DNA of 64,000 nucleotides from Schizonepeta tenuifolia (Eukaryota; Streptophyta; Magnoliopsida; Lamiales; Lamiaceae), in the NCBI GenBank assembly GCA_029490685.1, contig CM055960.1, positions 7,332,195 to 7,396,194 of the forward strand. The letters are read 5' to 3'. Positions 23,276-33,407 of the stretch are shown here, one piece after another (the first letter of the stretch is position 1; every line of letters starts with the position of its first letter). Below the pieces are notes generated by a model that searched no databases, had not been told where the DNA came from, and saw nothing but the letters and a program-made list of their open reading frames with translations. The translations under genes were made by a program, and so were the position numbers.

Positions 23276-23689
23276 GGCGAGTGCTTAGGGTTTGGGCCCC
23301 CGGTCCTTAACATAGAAGGAACCCACGAGCGACCTTGGAATGCAAGTAAATACTTGATAAGTATGACCCCAACATGGCATGTCACATCTATCTTCCAAAA
23401 GATCCCTTACGGATCCTAAATCTAGTCGGATAAGGAAAGATATTTAAGTTAGATCATCTTTTCCTTATCCTTCTAGACCCAGGAGAGAAACAACGCCTGT
23501 TGACCAAAACACTCCACCCATCTTGACCAATTTTGTCCTGCCCTGCTTGCTTCCAGAAATGTAGCCTTCCATCCCCGTTTTGCCCAGAATCCACATGCAG
23601 AGCAACAGACCTTCTCATGCCCAGAATATGTTCTCCTAGACACTAAAGCTAAACAAAACACACATAAAAACTCGATCTAAACTACCTAA

Positions 23690-23694
23690 AACAG
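23690..23694. repeat. TSD of insertion F, left copy (AACAG)
   Basis: AACAG precedes TGTAATACC at 23695 and recurs at 43736-43740 after GATGTGACA. Joining the flanks restores a D LTR end that resembles the solo LTR start. Confidence 0.85.
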
Positions 23695-25320
23695 TGTAAT
23701 ACCCCGAACTTTTCTAAGTTCCTAAGTGCGTATTAATTATATTAATATGCTTATATGATGAGTTTTGAGTGCTAAAACTTTTCGCGAAAAATAAATTTTT
23801 CTATGAAATGATGAAAATGCCCTTATGTGCTTAATGTGATTTTTCTCGTTTCGATTATTCGAATCGAGTATATGATGAATTGTATGAGCTTATTTATATG
23901 ATTTTGATCTTGAGAATGAATTTCGGAATTTTCTGAGAACTTTGAATTTTATGTGAATAGTAACGTAAACCGAGAAAATACTATTCATCGACCGACTCCG
24001 AATTTAGTCTAATTAGTTTTATTTGAATATAGAATTTATTTTAAGACCTTTGAGATAAGTCGGAGAATTTTTCCGAAATTGTTTGAAGAAGTTTTAAAAA
24101 TAATTGGTTAACGACTCGTTTAGTCGAGCAGTTTTTATGAACTTATTCGTTAGAAGGAATCTTGGCATAAAAATTAGATCATTGGATTTCTTAAATTATT
24201 TTGGGAGATATAAGATGAATTAGAGAGAATTTAGACATCGAGAAAGAGACGAGAAGGGTTATTAAAAGTTTGAAGGAATAAAATGAAATAACGAGGATAT
24301 TTTCTACCGGAAAACTTTTATTTTCGGGTATAATTCGCAGTTAAAAACTGCATACTTATCTAAAATAGTAACTTCATCTCCTATAACACTCTCAAGAGAG
24401 CAAGTGAGCTCTACTCTCCCTCTCATTCATCCACACATGGTACTCTCTCCCTCTCTCAAATCTCTCTCTCGGATTCCCCTTTCTCTCTCCAATCTCTCAA
24501 GATTTTGCACATGTTAAATGCATTTCTCCATTCTACATCAACCTATCATCTCTATCACCACATCACTTTTTCTCGCTCAACTCACATATCTCTCTTATAA
24601 CCGAAGCAACAACAACAGCAAAAACTCTCTCTCTCGACTACCTCTCACTGCCGAGAGAGCAGATTTGCAGCAGTTTTGCAGCTGATATCTTCTTCATCAT
24701 CACTTTCTCTTCATCGTAATCATCAAGAGATTATCTCCTTCTTCATCCCTCCATCATCTTCGACGTGAGAAGGAAGAACAGCCGCTCCAACAGCTCGTGT
24801 TCTTCAACGACGAGCAGCAGCAGTTTCCATCTTCAACTCCATCACCTTCGATACCTTGCATATATACACCTCTTTCGATGAAATCATGCAAGCTTGTTGA
24901 GGATCCTTTGATTTAGATCATCTTCTCCATATCCAAGATCATGTAAGGAAGTAAATTTCCATCTTTTTCATCTATTTTCAAGCTTGAAACAAGCTTAGAA
25001 CCTCAGCCCTATCCATCGGTTTTCATGGATAGAAAATAAGGGTTTGTTCCTTATTTTTGAAAGCTATGATCTTGATGCCTTGTATATTGTTTCATGCAAG
25101 GAAAGGAGTTCCAAATCCATCATCTTTCATCCTCCAAGCCATCCAAAAATCCAAGCCAAGAAGAGCTTAAGTTTATTTATTTTTAAAAGTATGATTTCAT
25201 TCTTAAAGATGTATATATGTAAATGTAAGTGATGAAAATAAGGAAAATATGCATGATTTACTTTATCCTTAGGAAAACCTTAGGATTATGATGATGAGAT
25301 GATGATGAAAATGAAGATTA
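23695..25320 (+). mobile_element. Insertion F (long LTR-like unit), left part
   Basis: It begins TGTAATACCCCGAAC, a start common in long LTRs of plant gypsy elements. It is AT-rich and has no coding frame. A pyrimidine-rich zone (about 24390-24850, many CTCTCT runs) looks like transcribed leader. It continues after the MITE and element B at 39407. Net length without nested inserts is about 6.0 kb. No second LTR is seen, so it is best read as a solo LTR or a non-coding derivative; Tekay-type chromovirus origin is a guess from the termini. Confidence 0.65.
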
Positions 25321-25329
25321 AAGCATGAT
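25321..25329. repeat. TSD of Mutator-like MITE, left copy (AAGCATGAT)
   Basis: This 9-bp sequence recurs exactly at 39398-39406. Nine bases is the Mutator superfamily TSD length. Confidence 0.85.
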
Positions 25330-25412
25330 GAGAATTAGTCAAATATAGCCACTCCTGAAAAGAAAAGTGCTAATATAGCCACGTTTTTAAAAACGATCAA
25401 ATATGGCCACGC

Positions 25413-25660
25413 ATACACGACTTGCATACACGACCATGTATATTGGTCGTGTATGTTGGTCGTGTCTGCTGATATGGTCGTGTATGCTAGTCGTGTATTC
25501 AGGTCGTGTATGCTGATATAGTCGTGTATGCTAGTCGTGTGTGCATTATTGTGTATATTGCTATGGTCGTATATGCTAGTCGTGTATGCATGGTCAGCAT
25601 ACACGACCATTTTAGGTCGTGTATGCTGGTCGTGTATGCTAGTCGTGTATGCATGGCCAT
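25413..25660. repeat. GTCGTGTATGCT short tandem and inverted repeats
   Basis: About a dozen imperfect copies of GTCGTGTATGCT lie in both orientations and can fold back. Translation of this stretch gives a periodic Thr/Ser/Ile/His pattern that is not a real protein. Confidence 0.85.
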
Positions 25661-25680
25661 ATTTGATCATTTTTAAAAAA

Positions 25681-25685
25681 GTGGC
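25681..25685. repeat. TSD of element B, left copy (GTGGC)
   Basis: GTGGC abuts TGTTGGG at 25686 and recurs at 39345-39349. Removing B restores GTGGCTATATTAGCAC, the right arm of the MITE. Confidence 0.95.
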
Positions 25686-26418
25686 TGTTGGGAAATTTAT
25701 TAGTATAAGTTTTGATGAATTCCAAAACCGGCTGACCCCAACCGAGTAGATGTTGCCAGAACCTAATGTTAGAATTTAGGCTCACTGTTTGAGCAAAGTT
25801 AAGATTCTATCTTTGCAGGTCTCCAGCTGAAGATGGCAACAAGGCGTCACTCAGACAGAACATCAGTTGTGAAGAAAGACAACTGAGAGTTCATTTGTTC
25901 AGATGCAAACAAGGGAAAGTCTTCAGAACATCAGTTGAAGGAAACCAACTGAGCGTTCATCAGATGAGAAACAGTTGAGAGGAAGAGAACATCAGATGAA
26001 AAGGAAATCATCTGAGGGTTCAAACCCAACTGAGTAAAGAAGTGGAAGACAACTGAGGGTTCAGTTTCAGAACCTCAGTTATAGAATTTGAACAAGGAGT
26101 TCAACTGTTTTGAAGTTCAAAGTCAGCTGAGAACTCGACAGATCGGAACATCAGCTGAAGATCACTCAGATGAAGGTCAAGACGTTCAACCGACAAACCG
26201 AAGTTGACTGTCAAAGATTTGAATTTCAAAAGAAAGTCACATGAGGGTTTGACCGTTCAGTCGTTATCCCATCTGGCCCAACACAAGGCTGTCTCAGATG
26301 GAAAGCAGAAGAGCACAGATGCCATATCGGGAAAGTCTGCAGAGATGAGAGACAAGCCATCGCTTTCAACCGATCAGAGATCAACTGCTCCTCCAACGGC
26401 TAGTTGATTCTCTCCGCC

Positions 26419-26426
26419 TATAAATA
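26419..26426 (+). promoter_or_regulatory. TATA box of element B 5' LTR
   Basis: CCTATAAATAGAGGC is a consensus plant TATA box. Transcription would start about 30 bp downstream, near 26455, giving R and U5 of roughly 800 bp. The twin in the 3' LTR is at 38505-38512. Confidence 0.75.
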
Positions 26427-27203
26427 GAGGCATCCTCTCATTCGAGAGGCATTGATATGCAGATAGACACATAGACGACGAAAAATTCAAGAGCTTTCTC
26501 GAGAGAAATCAAAGAAAATCTGCAACATCATCATCTAAGAGCATCAGCAGCTGAGAGTTCCAATTTGAGAGAACATTAGTAGCTGAGGGTTCCTAGAATT
26601 CGAAACCGTTTTTGATCTTAGGTTGAGTGTTTATTCGTTCAAGCCTTAGATCCAGCTCTCATTATTGATCGAGTTGTAGTTGGAAATCCTACCTTTTCTC
26701 ACACCCTAAAAAGTGTGCTAGGACCTTACTCTTCCTGTAATTGAGTAGTTAGGTCGTCAAGTACCCGCAAACTTGACTTAGGCTGTTTAGTGCCGCAAAC
26801 TAAACTGTAACGGTTGCTCAGCCCGTGTAAGTTGAGTGGAACTGTCCAGAAGAACTTGGACTGAGGTGTGTGGACTCACATCTCCCCGTGGACGTAGGAG
26901 TTCTCTCCGAACCACGTAAATCTTGTGTGTCGTGTTGATTTGTGTTCAGTCATTATTTTGCATATCTCAACTGACAAACTAACCGCATACAATCTGCATA
27001 ATTTCACAACAACAGTTTTGGTTTTGACCAACCGTGCATAAAAGCGTGAGTTTGATTTTACGAGTTTATTTTCCACCACATTTCGCACAGCACCAATCCT
27101 CCAGCTGAGGTTGCTTACTCAGCTGTGAGATCCCAACTGAGTCCTCTCACTCAGTTGAAGTTGATTTCAAGTGTTAGATTTTTCGAAAGTTGAAAAATCC
27201 TAA

Positions 27204-27234
27204 CTGGTGTATTCCCCCCCCCCCCATACACCAG
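27204..27234 (+). promoter_or_regulatory. Conserved U5 hairpin with C12 loop, element B
   Basis: CTGGTGTAT pairs perfectly with ATACACCAG around TC12, ending 23 bases before the PBS. The 3' LTR copy (39291-39323) has one stem mismatch and an A inside the C run. Placement near the primer site suggests a role in priming or packaging, which is inference. Confidence 0.6.
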
Positions 27235-27257
27235 TAACTCGTATCGGGACCATCAAG

Positions 27258-27269
27258 TGGTATCAGAGC
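27258..27269 (+). other. Primer binding site of element B (initiator Met-tRNA)
   Basis: TGGTATCAGAGC begins two bases after the 5' LTR and is complementary to the 3' end of plant initiator Met-tRNA. Confidence 0.93.
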
Positions 27270-27404
27270 AGTGGTTCAAAAGACTGCTGACTCTGTTTCA
27301 CGAGGTGTGAATTCGAGAATTTTCTTCAGTGGTCAACTGAACAGATCTTTTCACGCTAGTGCATTCTTGCTCGCATTTTTGTTGTCCTGTTTTTGTTTGT
27401 GCAG

Positions 27405-29900
27405 ATGGACGTCAAGGACAAGATCACAGTCATGTTCTCTGTTGTCAACTATACATCATGGAGAACTCGAATGAAGAAGATCCTTTTGTCCAAGCATCAT
27501 AGGATGCAACAAGTTCTCACATCTGGACCAATCGTCATATGAGACAGAATACTTCGCACTCCTACAAATCCCAACGATGGAGATGCAGTGGTGGAGTATG
27601 TGGAGAAACAGCCAGAGGACTACACTCCGGAGGAGGCCAAGGTGAGCCAGCTGGATATCTGGGCTCAGAGCACAATAATGTCCACGGTTGGACAAGATTA
27701 TCTGCCCTGGATAGAGGAGTGTGAGACCGCAAAAGAGATGTGGGACATCCTGGCCTCGCTAAGTGAAGGAAGCGACGAGACAAAGGAAAACAAGTTCTCG
27801 CATGCATGTCAAGATTTTGACAATTTCAGTCTGCGACCTGATGAGACTATAGATCAGCTAGAGCTCCGGTTTATGGACATCATCAGAAGAATCCAATCCA
27901 TCCGGAAAGGAAAATACACTCTAAGAGAAATAAACCTCAAAGTGTTGCAAGCTCTACCGGCTGAGTGGGATACTTTTACAAATATCCACGAGAGCCGAGC
28001 TGACCTAGGTGAAATGGGAACTGAAAGATTGTTCTCAATCTTGAAAGGAAATGAGTATAAGGTCAACAGAAGGAGGTCACAGCCCTCAAGTCAAACAAAT
28101 AGAATTGAGGACGTCGGCTCAGCATCAAAGTCAGTTGCCCTCCGAGCTGACTACTCAAAGTCGAGATCGTCAAGGCCAACCAGGTCGGCTGACACGACTG
28201 CAAAGGAGCCGAGCAGAGAAGAATTGCAACAGAACATTGCAGCGTTGCCAAAGAAGTTAGCCGATATGGATACTCGGTTCGGCAAATATAAACGTTTCTA
28301 TAAATCAAACCGAACTCGAGACAGTTCGAAGCCAGTCACCAATGGTTGCTTCGAATGCGGCAAGGAAGGACACTTCAAAGCCGATTGCCCAGACCTCTCA
28401 AAGAAGGAAAGAGAAGCACTGAGGGCGAAGCAAACTGCAAAGAATAAGGCCATGGTAGCTGAAGAGGCAGCAGACGATATGGACATCTTCACAGACACTG
28501 AAGATGAGGATGACCTGACCTCTACCAACAAAGTCATCAGTCCGGATCAATGCCTCATGGCACTTGGAACCGACCAAGATGATATTGAGGTACAATCTAA
28601 TCCTGCTCGCTTAAATTCTTCCAATACTTCTAACATGCAGGAATCTATGAACGATGAGTTGGAACCCTCCTGGAATGATTTTCAAGAACTCAGTAAGGAA
28701 CTGCATCAGCAGTCGGTTGAGTTTAAGAGTCTTCAAGCCCAGTTCGCCAAGCTTGAAGATTCCTTAACCGAAAAGGACGATCTGATCAAGAGACAAGTTG
28801 AAGAAATTGACCAGCTGAAAAGTCAACTGAGTACAGCCAACCAAACTGAGGCTTCAACCGATGAACAGTTGAAGGAACAGATCAAGGCACAGAACGAACA
28901 GTTGAACAAGCAAGAGGCTCTGATCGACCAGCTGATGAAGACATCAGATGCCCAGACCGAGCATATAGCTGTTCTTCTCAAGGATCTTCAAACTGAGAAG
29001 GACAACCTGACAAAGCTATATCAGTCATCCGAGATCATCGAGAATCTCATCAAATACAGACGGCAAACGAATGATGTGTCTGGACTCGGATACGACGTGG
29101 CAAAGGACACTGGAATTCCACCAGCTACCTTCACCAGGGCTGAGAAAGTCATGGTTGCCAAACCTAACACAGTTGAGTATGCAACTGAACAAACACCCTC
29201 ACAACCGATAAAGGTAACTACGACTGAGAAAGGCAAAGGAGCTGCAGATGAAGCACCAACGAAACAGTCCCTGGAGTCTACAACCGAGGGGGAATGTTTC
29301 AAGACTCAACAGAGGAACCGGAGATGTCGGAGTCGCAATCTAGCTCAAAATCGACAACATATCCAAGCTCAGAACCGACGTGATAACCGACCAACAAACC
29401 AACCACAGCAGAGATGGAACCAACAGAACCGACCAAGCTTCAACCGACATAATCAACAACGGTTCCATCACCACAACAATCAGAGGTTCCAACAGAGTCA
29501 ACCTATGTGGAAAAGTTACGACAGCTATGGTTACTCATGCCACAACATGAATCAACATCCGGGCATGAACAGCTATCGTCAACAGCCAAGGCAATGGAAT
29601 CAGAATCAGCCAAGAAGATTCCACAATGGCGTCCGACCTCACAGACAAACTCAACAGGATAAAAATCGCCATCAAAACAGGGGGAAAGCCTCACCTCCTA
29701 AAGCCCAACATGGGAGAAATCCAACTCCTCCCAAGAAACAGAGCATCATTTCAAACAACAAGCCTAAGGATAACCGGGGTGTTGTTATAATTGATGAAAA
29801 TGGGCAGATCATTTGGAATGACAAGGCTATTCGAGTGTACAGAGAAAAGCAACGCACGGTTCCAGCTGGAACTGGTTCTAACCCTCCAGGACCCAACTGA
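27405..29900 (+). pseudogene. gag: Gag of element B (one premature stop)
   Basis: The start ATG at 27405 gives MDVKDKITVMFSVVNYTSW, the same N-terminus as in element A. TGA at 27540-27542 interrupts the frame at about residue 46, where A still has a sense codon. From 27588 the frame is open to TGA at 29898. Domains in order are the copia capsid region (EMWDILASLSEGSDETKENK, LEFRF-like LELRFMDIIRRI, LREINLKVLQALP), a CCHC knuckle CFECGKEGHFKADC, an acidic stretch, a coiled coil rich in Gln, Leu and Lys, and a Gln/Asn/Arg-rich tail. The long coiled-coil Gag tail is a Sirevirus trait. Gag packages the RNA in cytoplasmic particles. Confidence 0.88.
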
Positions 29901-29909
29901 AATTGGGGA

Positions 29910-29932
29910 CCTAAGCGAGTTTCTCCTTGCAG
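29910..29932 (+). promoter_or_regulatory. Splice-acceptor-like site between gag and pol, element B
   Basis: CTAAGC resembles a branch site, and TTTCTCCTTGCAG is a pyrimidine tract with AG. It sits exactly where gag has closed and pol opens, and A keeps a similar sequence. Splicing from the AAAG|GTAACT site at 29213/29214 would join gag and pol in frame. Sequence-only hypothesis. Confidence 0.35.
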
Positions 29933-32900
29933 GTACAGGAGAAACAGCTGAGGAAGAAGAAGGCGTCTACAACAATGTGGGTGATGGATAGTGGATGCTC
30001 GAAACACATGACAAATCTGAAGGATTTGCTTGGAAGTTACGTGGAGAAAGAAGGTCCATCAGTTACTTTTGGTGATAACTCAAAAGGTTATACCAGAGGT
30101 TACGGTACCCTTGAAACCAATCATGTTTCAATTTCTAATGTCTCTTTTGTTGATGGATTGAAGCATAACCTGCTCTCCATCAGCCAATTCTGTGATAATG
30201 GGTTCTCTGTCAAGTTTGATGCACAGGGTTGCAGAGTTAAAGATGTCGGATCAAAGCAGGTGATATTGTTGGGAAATCGATCTCCAACAGGGAATGTATA
30301 CTACGCTGACTGGAACAGCAGCCTCCCTGACACTTGCCTGTTGTCAAAGAGCAGTTCGGATGTGAGCTGGCTGTGGCACAAAAGGCTCAACCATCTAAAC
30401 TTCAAGACAATGAACCGACTTGCCAGACAAGAACATGCAAGAGGCATACCTCACCGAGTGTTTTCAACAACACACATCTGCAGTGCATGCCAGCTGGGAA
30501 AGCTCGCTAGAACCTCCTTCCGGTTGAAGTCAACTCCCTCAACCGACCGAGTGTTGCAGCTGATCCATATGGATCTCTTCGGGCCAGTTACACCAAAAAG
30601 CATTAATGGAAACGAATATACTTTGGTTGTAACTGATGACTACTCAAGATATACGTGGACCATCTTCATGCGCCACAAGAGTGAAATCCGAGATGAGCTG
30701 CCCAAGCTAATGGATCGGATATCGAACCAACAAGAGATGAAGATCATATCTATCCGATCAGATCGTGGAACGGAGTTTCTAAATGAAACCATCATTGAGT
30801 ATTGCGAAAAGAATGGCATAACCCATCAGACATCAGCCGCGCGTACTCCACAACAGAATGGCGTAGCTGAGCGAAGAAATAGAACTCTGAAGGATGCAGC
30901 CACATCCATGTTAGCGAGCTCAGCACTACCTAAGAGATTTTGGGCTGAAGCGATCAACACAGCATGCTACACACAGAATCGATCTCTTCTCACCAAGCGG
31001 TTGGGAAAGACGCCCTACGAGCTGTGGAGACGCAGAAAGCCAGATATTTCTTATTTTCGTGTTTTTGGATCTAAGTGTTATATTCACAACAATGGGAAGA
31101 CTCAGTTGAAAACTTTTGATGCCAAAGCTTCGAAGGGCATATTTCTTGGATATGCAGCTCGGATCAAGGCATATAGAGTTTTCAACAACAGCTCTCGTGT
31201 TGTGGAAATAACACCTCATGTTAGTTTTGATGAATCTACCTTTGAATGCAGGGAACAGGAAAAGGATCAACACGCGGATCCAGCTGTTCTACCAGTTCTC
31301 ACCAGATCGCAAGCTCTTCGGGAAAAGAACCGAGCTGAACCACTGGTATGGGCAACTGAGGATGAGGACCCATACTCCTCTGAAGATGAATGCGAAGACC
31401 TCAGCTCGTCCCTAGGGGGAACTTCAGCTGATGTCCCTCCAACAGCATCAGCATCCGATGCCCAACCGAGCTCAGTTCAATCTATTGTAAATGTTGAGGA
31501 TCCAGACTCAACAGCTGATCAATCACCAGCTCTGAAGACTCCAACTCAGATGTCTGAACAGCCACTGTTGGAAGAAGAAGGAAGACGCAACCAAAGATGG
31601 TATGAAGTTCATTCCACCAACGACATCATCGGAGATCCAACCGAGAGTGTGCGCACACGGAGCAGAGTTGCAAATCCAGAATCAACCGAGGAAGAATCCA
31701 ACACTTATGCCCAATATGCTGAGGAATTGGCAGTTCTAGAGGAGTTCGAGCAAGCTGGAGATGTTGCCATGATTTCTTGCTATGTAGCTGATGTTCCAGA
31801 ACCGAAGAATGTTGGGGAAGCTCTCAATTGTGTCCACTGGACAACAGCCATGCAAGAAGAATTGAATGAGTTTCTACGCAACTGTGTATGGGAGTTGGTA
31901 GAAAGACCAAATGGTGTCAAGGTGATTGGACTAAAGTGGATTTTCAAAAACAAGAGAGACGCCATTGGATTCATTGTGAGGAATAAAGCAAGGTTGGTAG
32001 CTCAAGGATACTGCCAACAAGAAGGAATTGACTATGAAGATTCCTTTGCACCAGTTGCAAGGCTGGAAGCCATCCGGATCTGTCTAGCTTATGCCGCACA
32101 TCACAAGTTCAAAGTATATCAGATGGATGTGAAGTGTGCATTCCTCAATGGAGATATAAAAGAAGATGTATATGTTGAACAGCCTCCTGGCTTTGAGACT
32201 GGAGATGGAAGAGTGTACAAGCTGAAGAAAGCTATCTATGGTCTAAAGCAAGCACCAAGAGCATGGTATGACACTCTTTGTGGATTTCTTCTGGACTCGG
32301 GGTTCAAACGAGGTTCAGTTGATAAAACTCTGTTCACCATCAAAGTTGGAGAAGATATACTTGTCGTGCAAATTTATGTCGATGACATCATTTTCGGGTC
32401 CAAGTCGGAGGAGCTGTGCAAGAAATTCTCCGATCTTATGAAGGAAAAGTTCGAGATATCAATGATGGGCGAGATGAATTATTTCCTTGGATTACAAGTG
32501 AAGCAGTCACCTGAAGGGATCTTCATCAACCAGTTCAAATATACAAGGGAGCTCATCACCAAGTTCGGATTGCAGACAAGTAAGACAACCAAGATCCCTA
32601 TGAACACGAACTGGAAGATCGAACCAGGAGCTGAGGGAAAGCTCATTGATGCCAGCCAGTATAGAGGGATCATCGGTTCGCTGCTCTACCTAACTGCCAG
32701 CCGACCAGACATTTCATACGCAGTTGGAATGTGTGCTCGTTTTCAAGTCCAACCAAGAGAAGCACACATGTTGGCAGCAAAGAACATCATTAAGTATCTG
32801 AAGGGAACTGGCAATGTTGGATTGTGGTACCCAACTGATGACAATATCCAGCTGACTGGATACTCAGATGCCGACCTAGCAAGAGATCGGTTGGACAGAA

Positions 32901-33319
32901 AGTCTACTTCTGGACACTGTCAGTTCATGGGAAGCAAGCTGGTTTCATGGTTCTCCAAGAAACAAGCGTGTGTTGCTACTTCGATAACCGAGTCAGAGTA
33001 CATGACTGCCGGAAGCTGTTGCATGCAAGTATTGTGGCTGAAGCAGCAGCTGAGAGATTATGAAGTCTCAACTGGACAGGTTCCCATACATTGTGATTGC
33101 TCGAGTGCCATAGCTATCTCTCTAAACCCTGTTCATCACTCTCGGACTAAGCATATCGATATTCGTCATCACTTCATCCGAGATCATATTGAGAAGAAGG
33201 ATGTGTCCATGGAGAAGATCCCAACTGAGATTCAGAGAGCTGACATCCTCACCAAACCTGTTCCTGAAGCCCGGTTCAAGATGCTGTGTGATCTTCTAGG
33301 ACTTTTGGATCCGAGCTAA
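29915..33319 (+). CDS. pol: Copia polyprotein of element B: protease, integrase, RT, RNase H (intact frame)
   Basis: The open frame of about 1130 residues has no stop. Protease has MDSGCSKHMT (catalytic Asp codon at 29987). The GAG-pre-integrase HHCC region follows (WLWHKRLNHLNF, ICSACQLGKL). The integrase core shows D in HMDLFGPV, D in SDRGTEF and E in NGVAERRNR. RT has QMDVKCAFLNGDI and YVDD. RNase H has SDADL, TESEYM, CDCSSAI and HIDIRHHFI. The first ATG is at 29975, only four codons before the protease active site, so pol is presumably made as a fusion with Gag. The pol frame differs from gag, and the two do not overlap (gag ends 29900, pol opens 29915). All catalytic residues I can identify are present. 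Confidence 0.93.
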   Translation, partial: ASFSLQVQEKQLRKKKASTTMWVMDSGCSKHMTNLKDLLGSYVEKEGPSVTFGDNSKGYTRGYGTLETNHVSISNVSFVDGLKHNLLSISQFCDNGFSVKFDAQGCRVKDVGSKQVILLGNRSPTGNVYYADWNSSLPDTCLLSKSSSDVSWLWHKRLNHLNFKTMNRLARQEHARGIPHRVFSTTHICSACQLGKLARTSFRLKSTPSTDRVLQLIHMDLFGPVTPKSINGNEYTLVVTDDYSRYTWTIFMRHKSEIRDELPKLMDRISNQQEMKIISIRSDRGTEFLNETIIEYCEKNGITHQTSAARTPQQNGVAERRNRTLKDAATSMLASSALPKRFWAEAINTACYTQNRSLLTKRLGKTPYELWRRRKPDISYFRVFGSKCYIHNNGKTQLKTFDAKASKGIFLGYAARIKAYRVFNNSSRVVEITPHVSFDESTFECREQEKDQHADPAVLPVLTRSQALREKNRAEPLVWATEDEDPYSSEDECEDLSSSLGGTSADVPPTASASDAQPSSVQSIVNVEDPDSTADQSPALKTPTQMSEQPLLEEEGRRNQRWYEVHSTNDIIGDPTESVRTRSRVANPESTEEESNTYAQYAEELAVLEEFEQAGDVAMISCYVADVPEPKNVGEALNCVHWTTAMQEELNEFLRNCVWELVERPNGVKVIGLKWIFKNKRDAIGFIVRNKARLVAQGYCQQEGIDYEDSFAPVARLEAIRICLAYAAHHKFKVYQMDVKCAFLNGDIKEDVYVEQPPGFETGDGRVYKLKKAIYGLKQAPRAWYDTLCGFLLDSGFKRGSVDKTLFTIKVGEDILVVQIYVDDIIFGSKSEELCKKFSDLMKEKFEISMMGEMNYFLGLQVKQSPEGIFINQFKYTRELITKFGLQTSKTTKIPMNTNWKIEPGAEGKLIDASQYRGIIGSLLYLTASRPDISYAVGMCARFQVQPREAHMLAAKNIIKYLKGTGNVGLWYPTDDNIQLTGYSDADLARDRLDRKSTSGHCQFMGSKLVSWFSKKQACVATSITESEYMTAGSCCMQVLWLKQQLRDYEVSTGQVPIHCDCSSAIAISLNPVHHSRTKHIDIRHHFIRDHIEKKDVSMEKIPTEIQRADILTKPVPEARFKMLCDLLGLLDPS

Positions 33320-33407
33320 AAACTCATCCGAGCTGAAGAGTCATCCGAGCAGAAGAGTCATCAGAGCTGATAAGGATTCATCCGAGCTGAAGAATCGGAT
33401 ATCGACT

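Larger units (their letters stand above)
20881..23694 (-). mobile_element. Element D (Athila-like), proximal piece: 5' LTR, PBS and gag
   Basis: This is the upstream half of minus-strand element D. It consists of most of the 5' LTR (22241-23694), a tRNA-Asp PBS and the gag region. Its continuation downstream is at 5884-3905, and the first 32 bp of its LTR lie at 43741-43772 beyond insertion F. Confidence 0.92.
22241..23694 (-). repeat. 5' LTR of element D, main part
   Basis: In sense orientation it ends in CTCGTCA next to the PBS. It resembles the Athila-type solo LTR at 46570-48063, including the CTTTAGTGTCT block. A minus-strand TATAAATA is at 23267-23275. It is cut at 23694 by insertion F and continues at 43741-43772. 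Net length is about 1486 bp against 1494 bp for the solo LTR. Confidence 0.88.
25330..25685. mobile_element. Mutator-like MITE, left part with tandem repeats
   Basis: A terminal inverted repeat of about 90 bp (AAAAGAAAAGTGCTAATATA and onward to GCATACACGAC) matches the right arm at 25640-25685 plus 39350-39397. The interior is an array of GTCGTGTATGCT-like 12-mers. Element B inserted in the right arm. Without B the MITE is about 404 bp. It has no coding capacity. Confidence 0.87.
25686..27255 (+). repeat. 5' LTR of element B (1570 bp)
   Basis: Termini are TGTTGGG...GGGACCATCA. TATAAATA lies at 26419-26426. The U5 hairpin with a C12 loop is at 27204-27234. The U3 part is dense in CAACTGA and CAGCTGA words. 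Confidence 0.96.

Noticed and set aside
25413..25660. CRISPR-like array of short repeats
   Set aside because: The 12-mers are contiguous and imperfect, lie in both orientations inside a MITE, and have no unique spacers. The setting is a plant nuclear genome.
25335..25670. Coding frame rich in Thr, Ser, Ile and His
   Set aside because: It is the translation of the GTCGTGTATGCT repeats in the MITE and has no homology or start context.
27258..27269. tRNA genes at the tRNA-matching sequences
   Set aside because: Only 12-17 bases complementary to a tRNA 3' end are present beside LTRs, which is a primer binding site. No cloverleaf surrounds them.
29881..29935. Simple programmed -1 frameshift between gag and pol
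   Set aside because: The gag frame closes at 29900 and the pol frame is closed until 29914, so there is no overlap and no slippery heptamer at a usable site.
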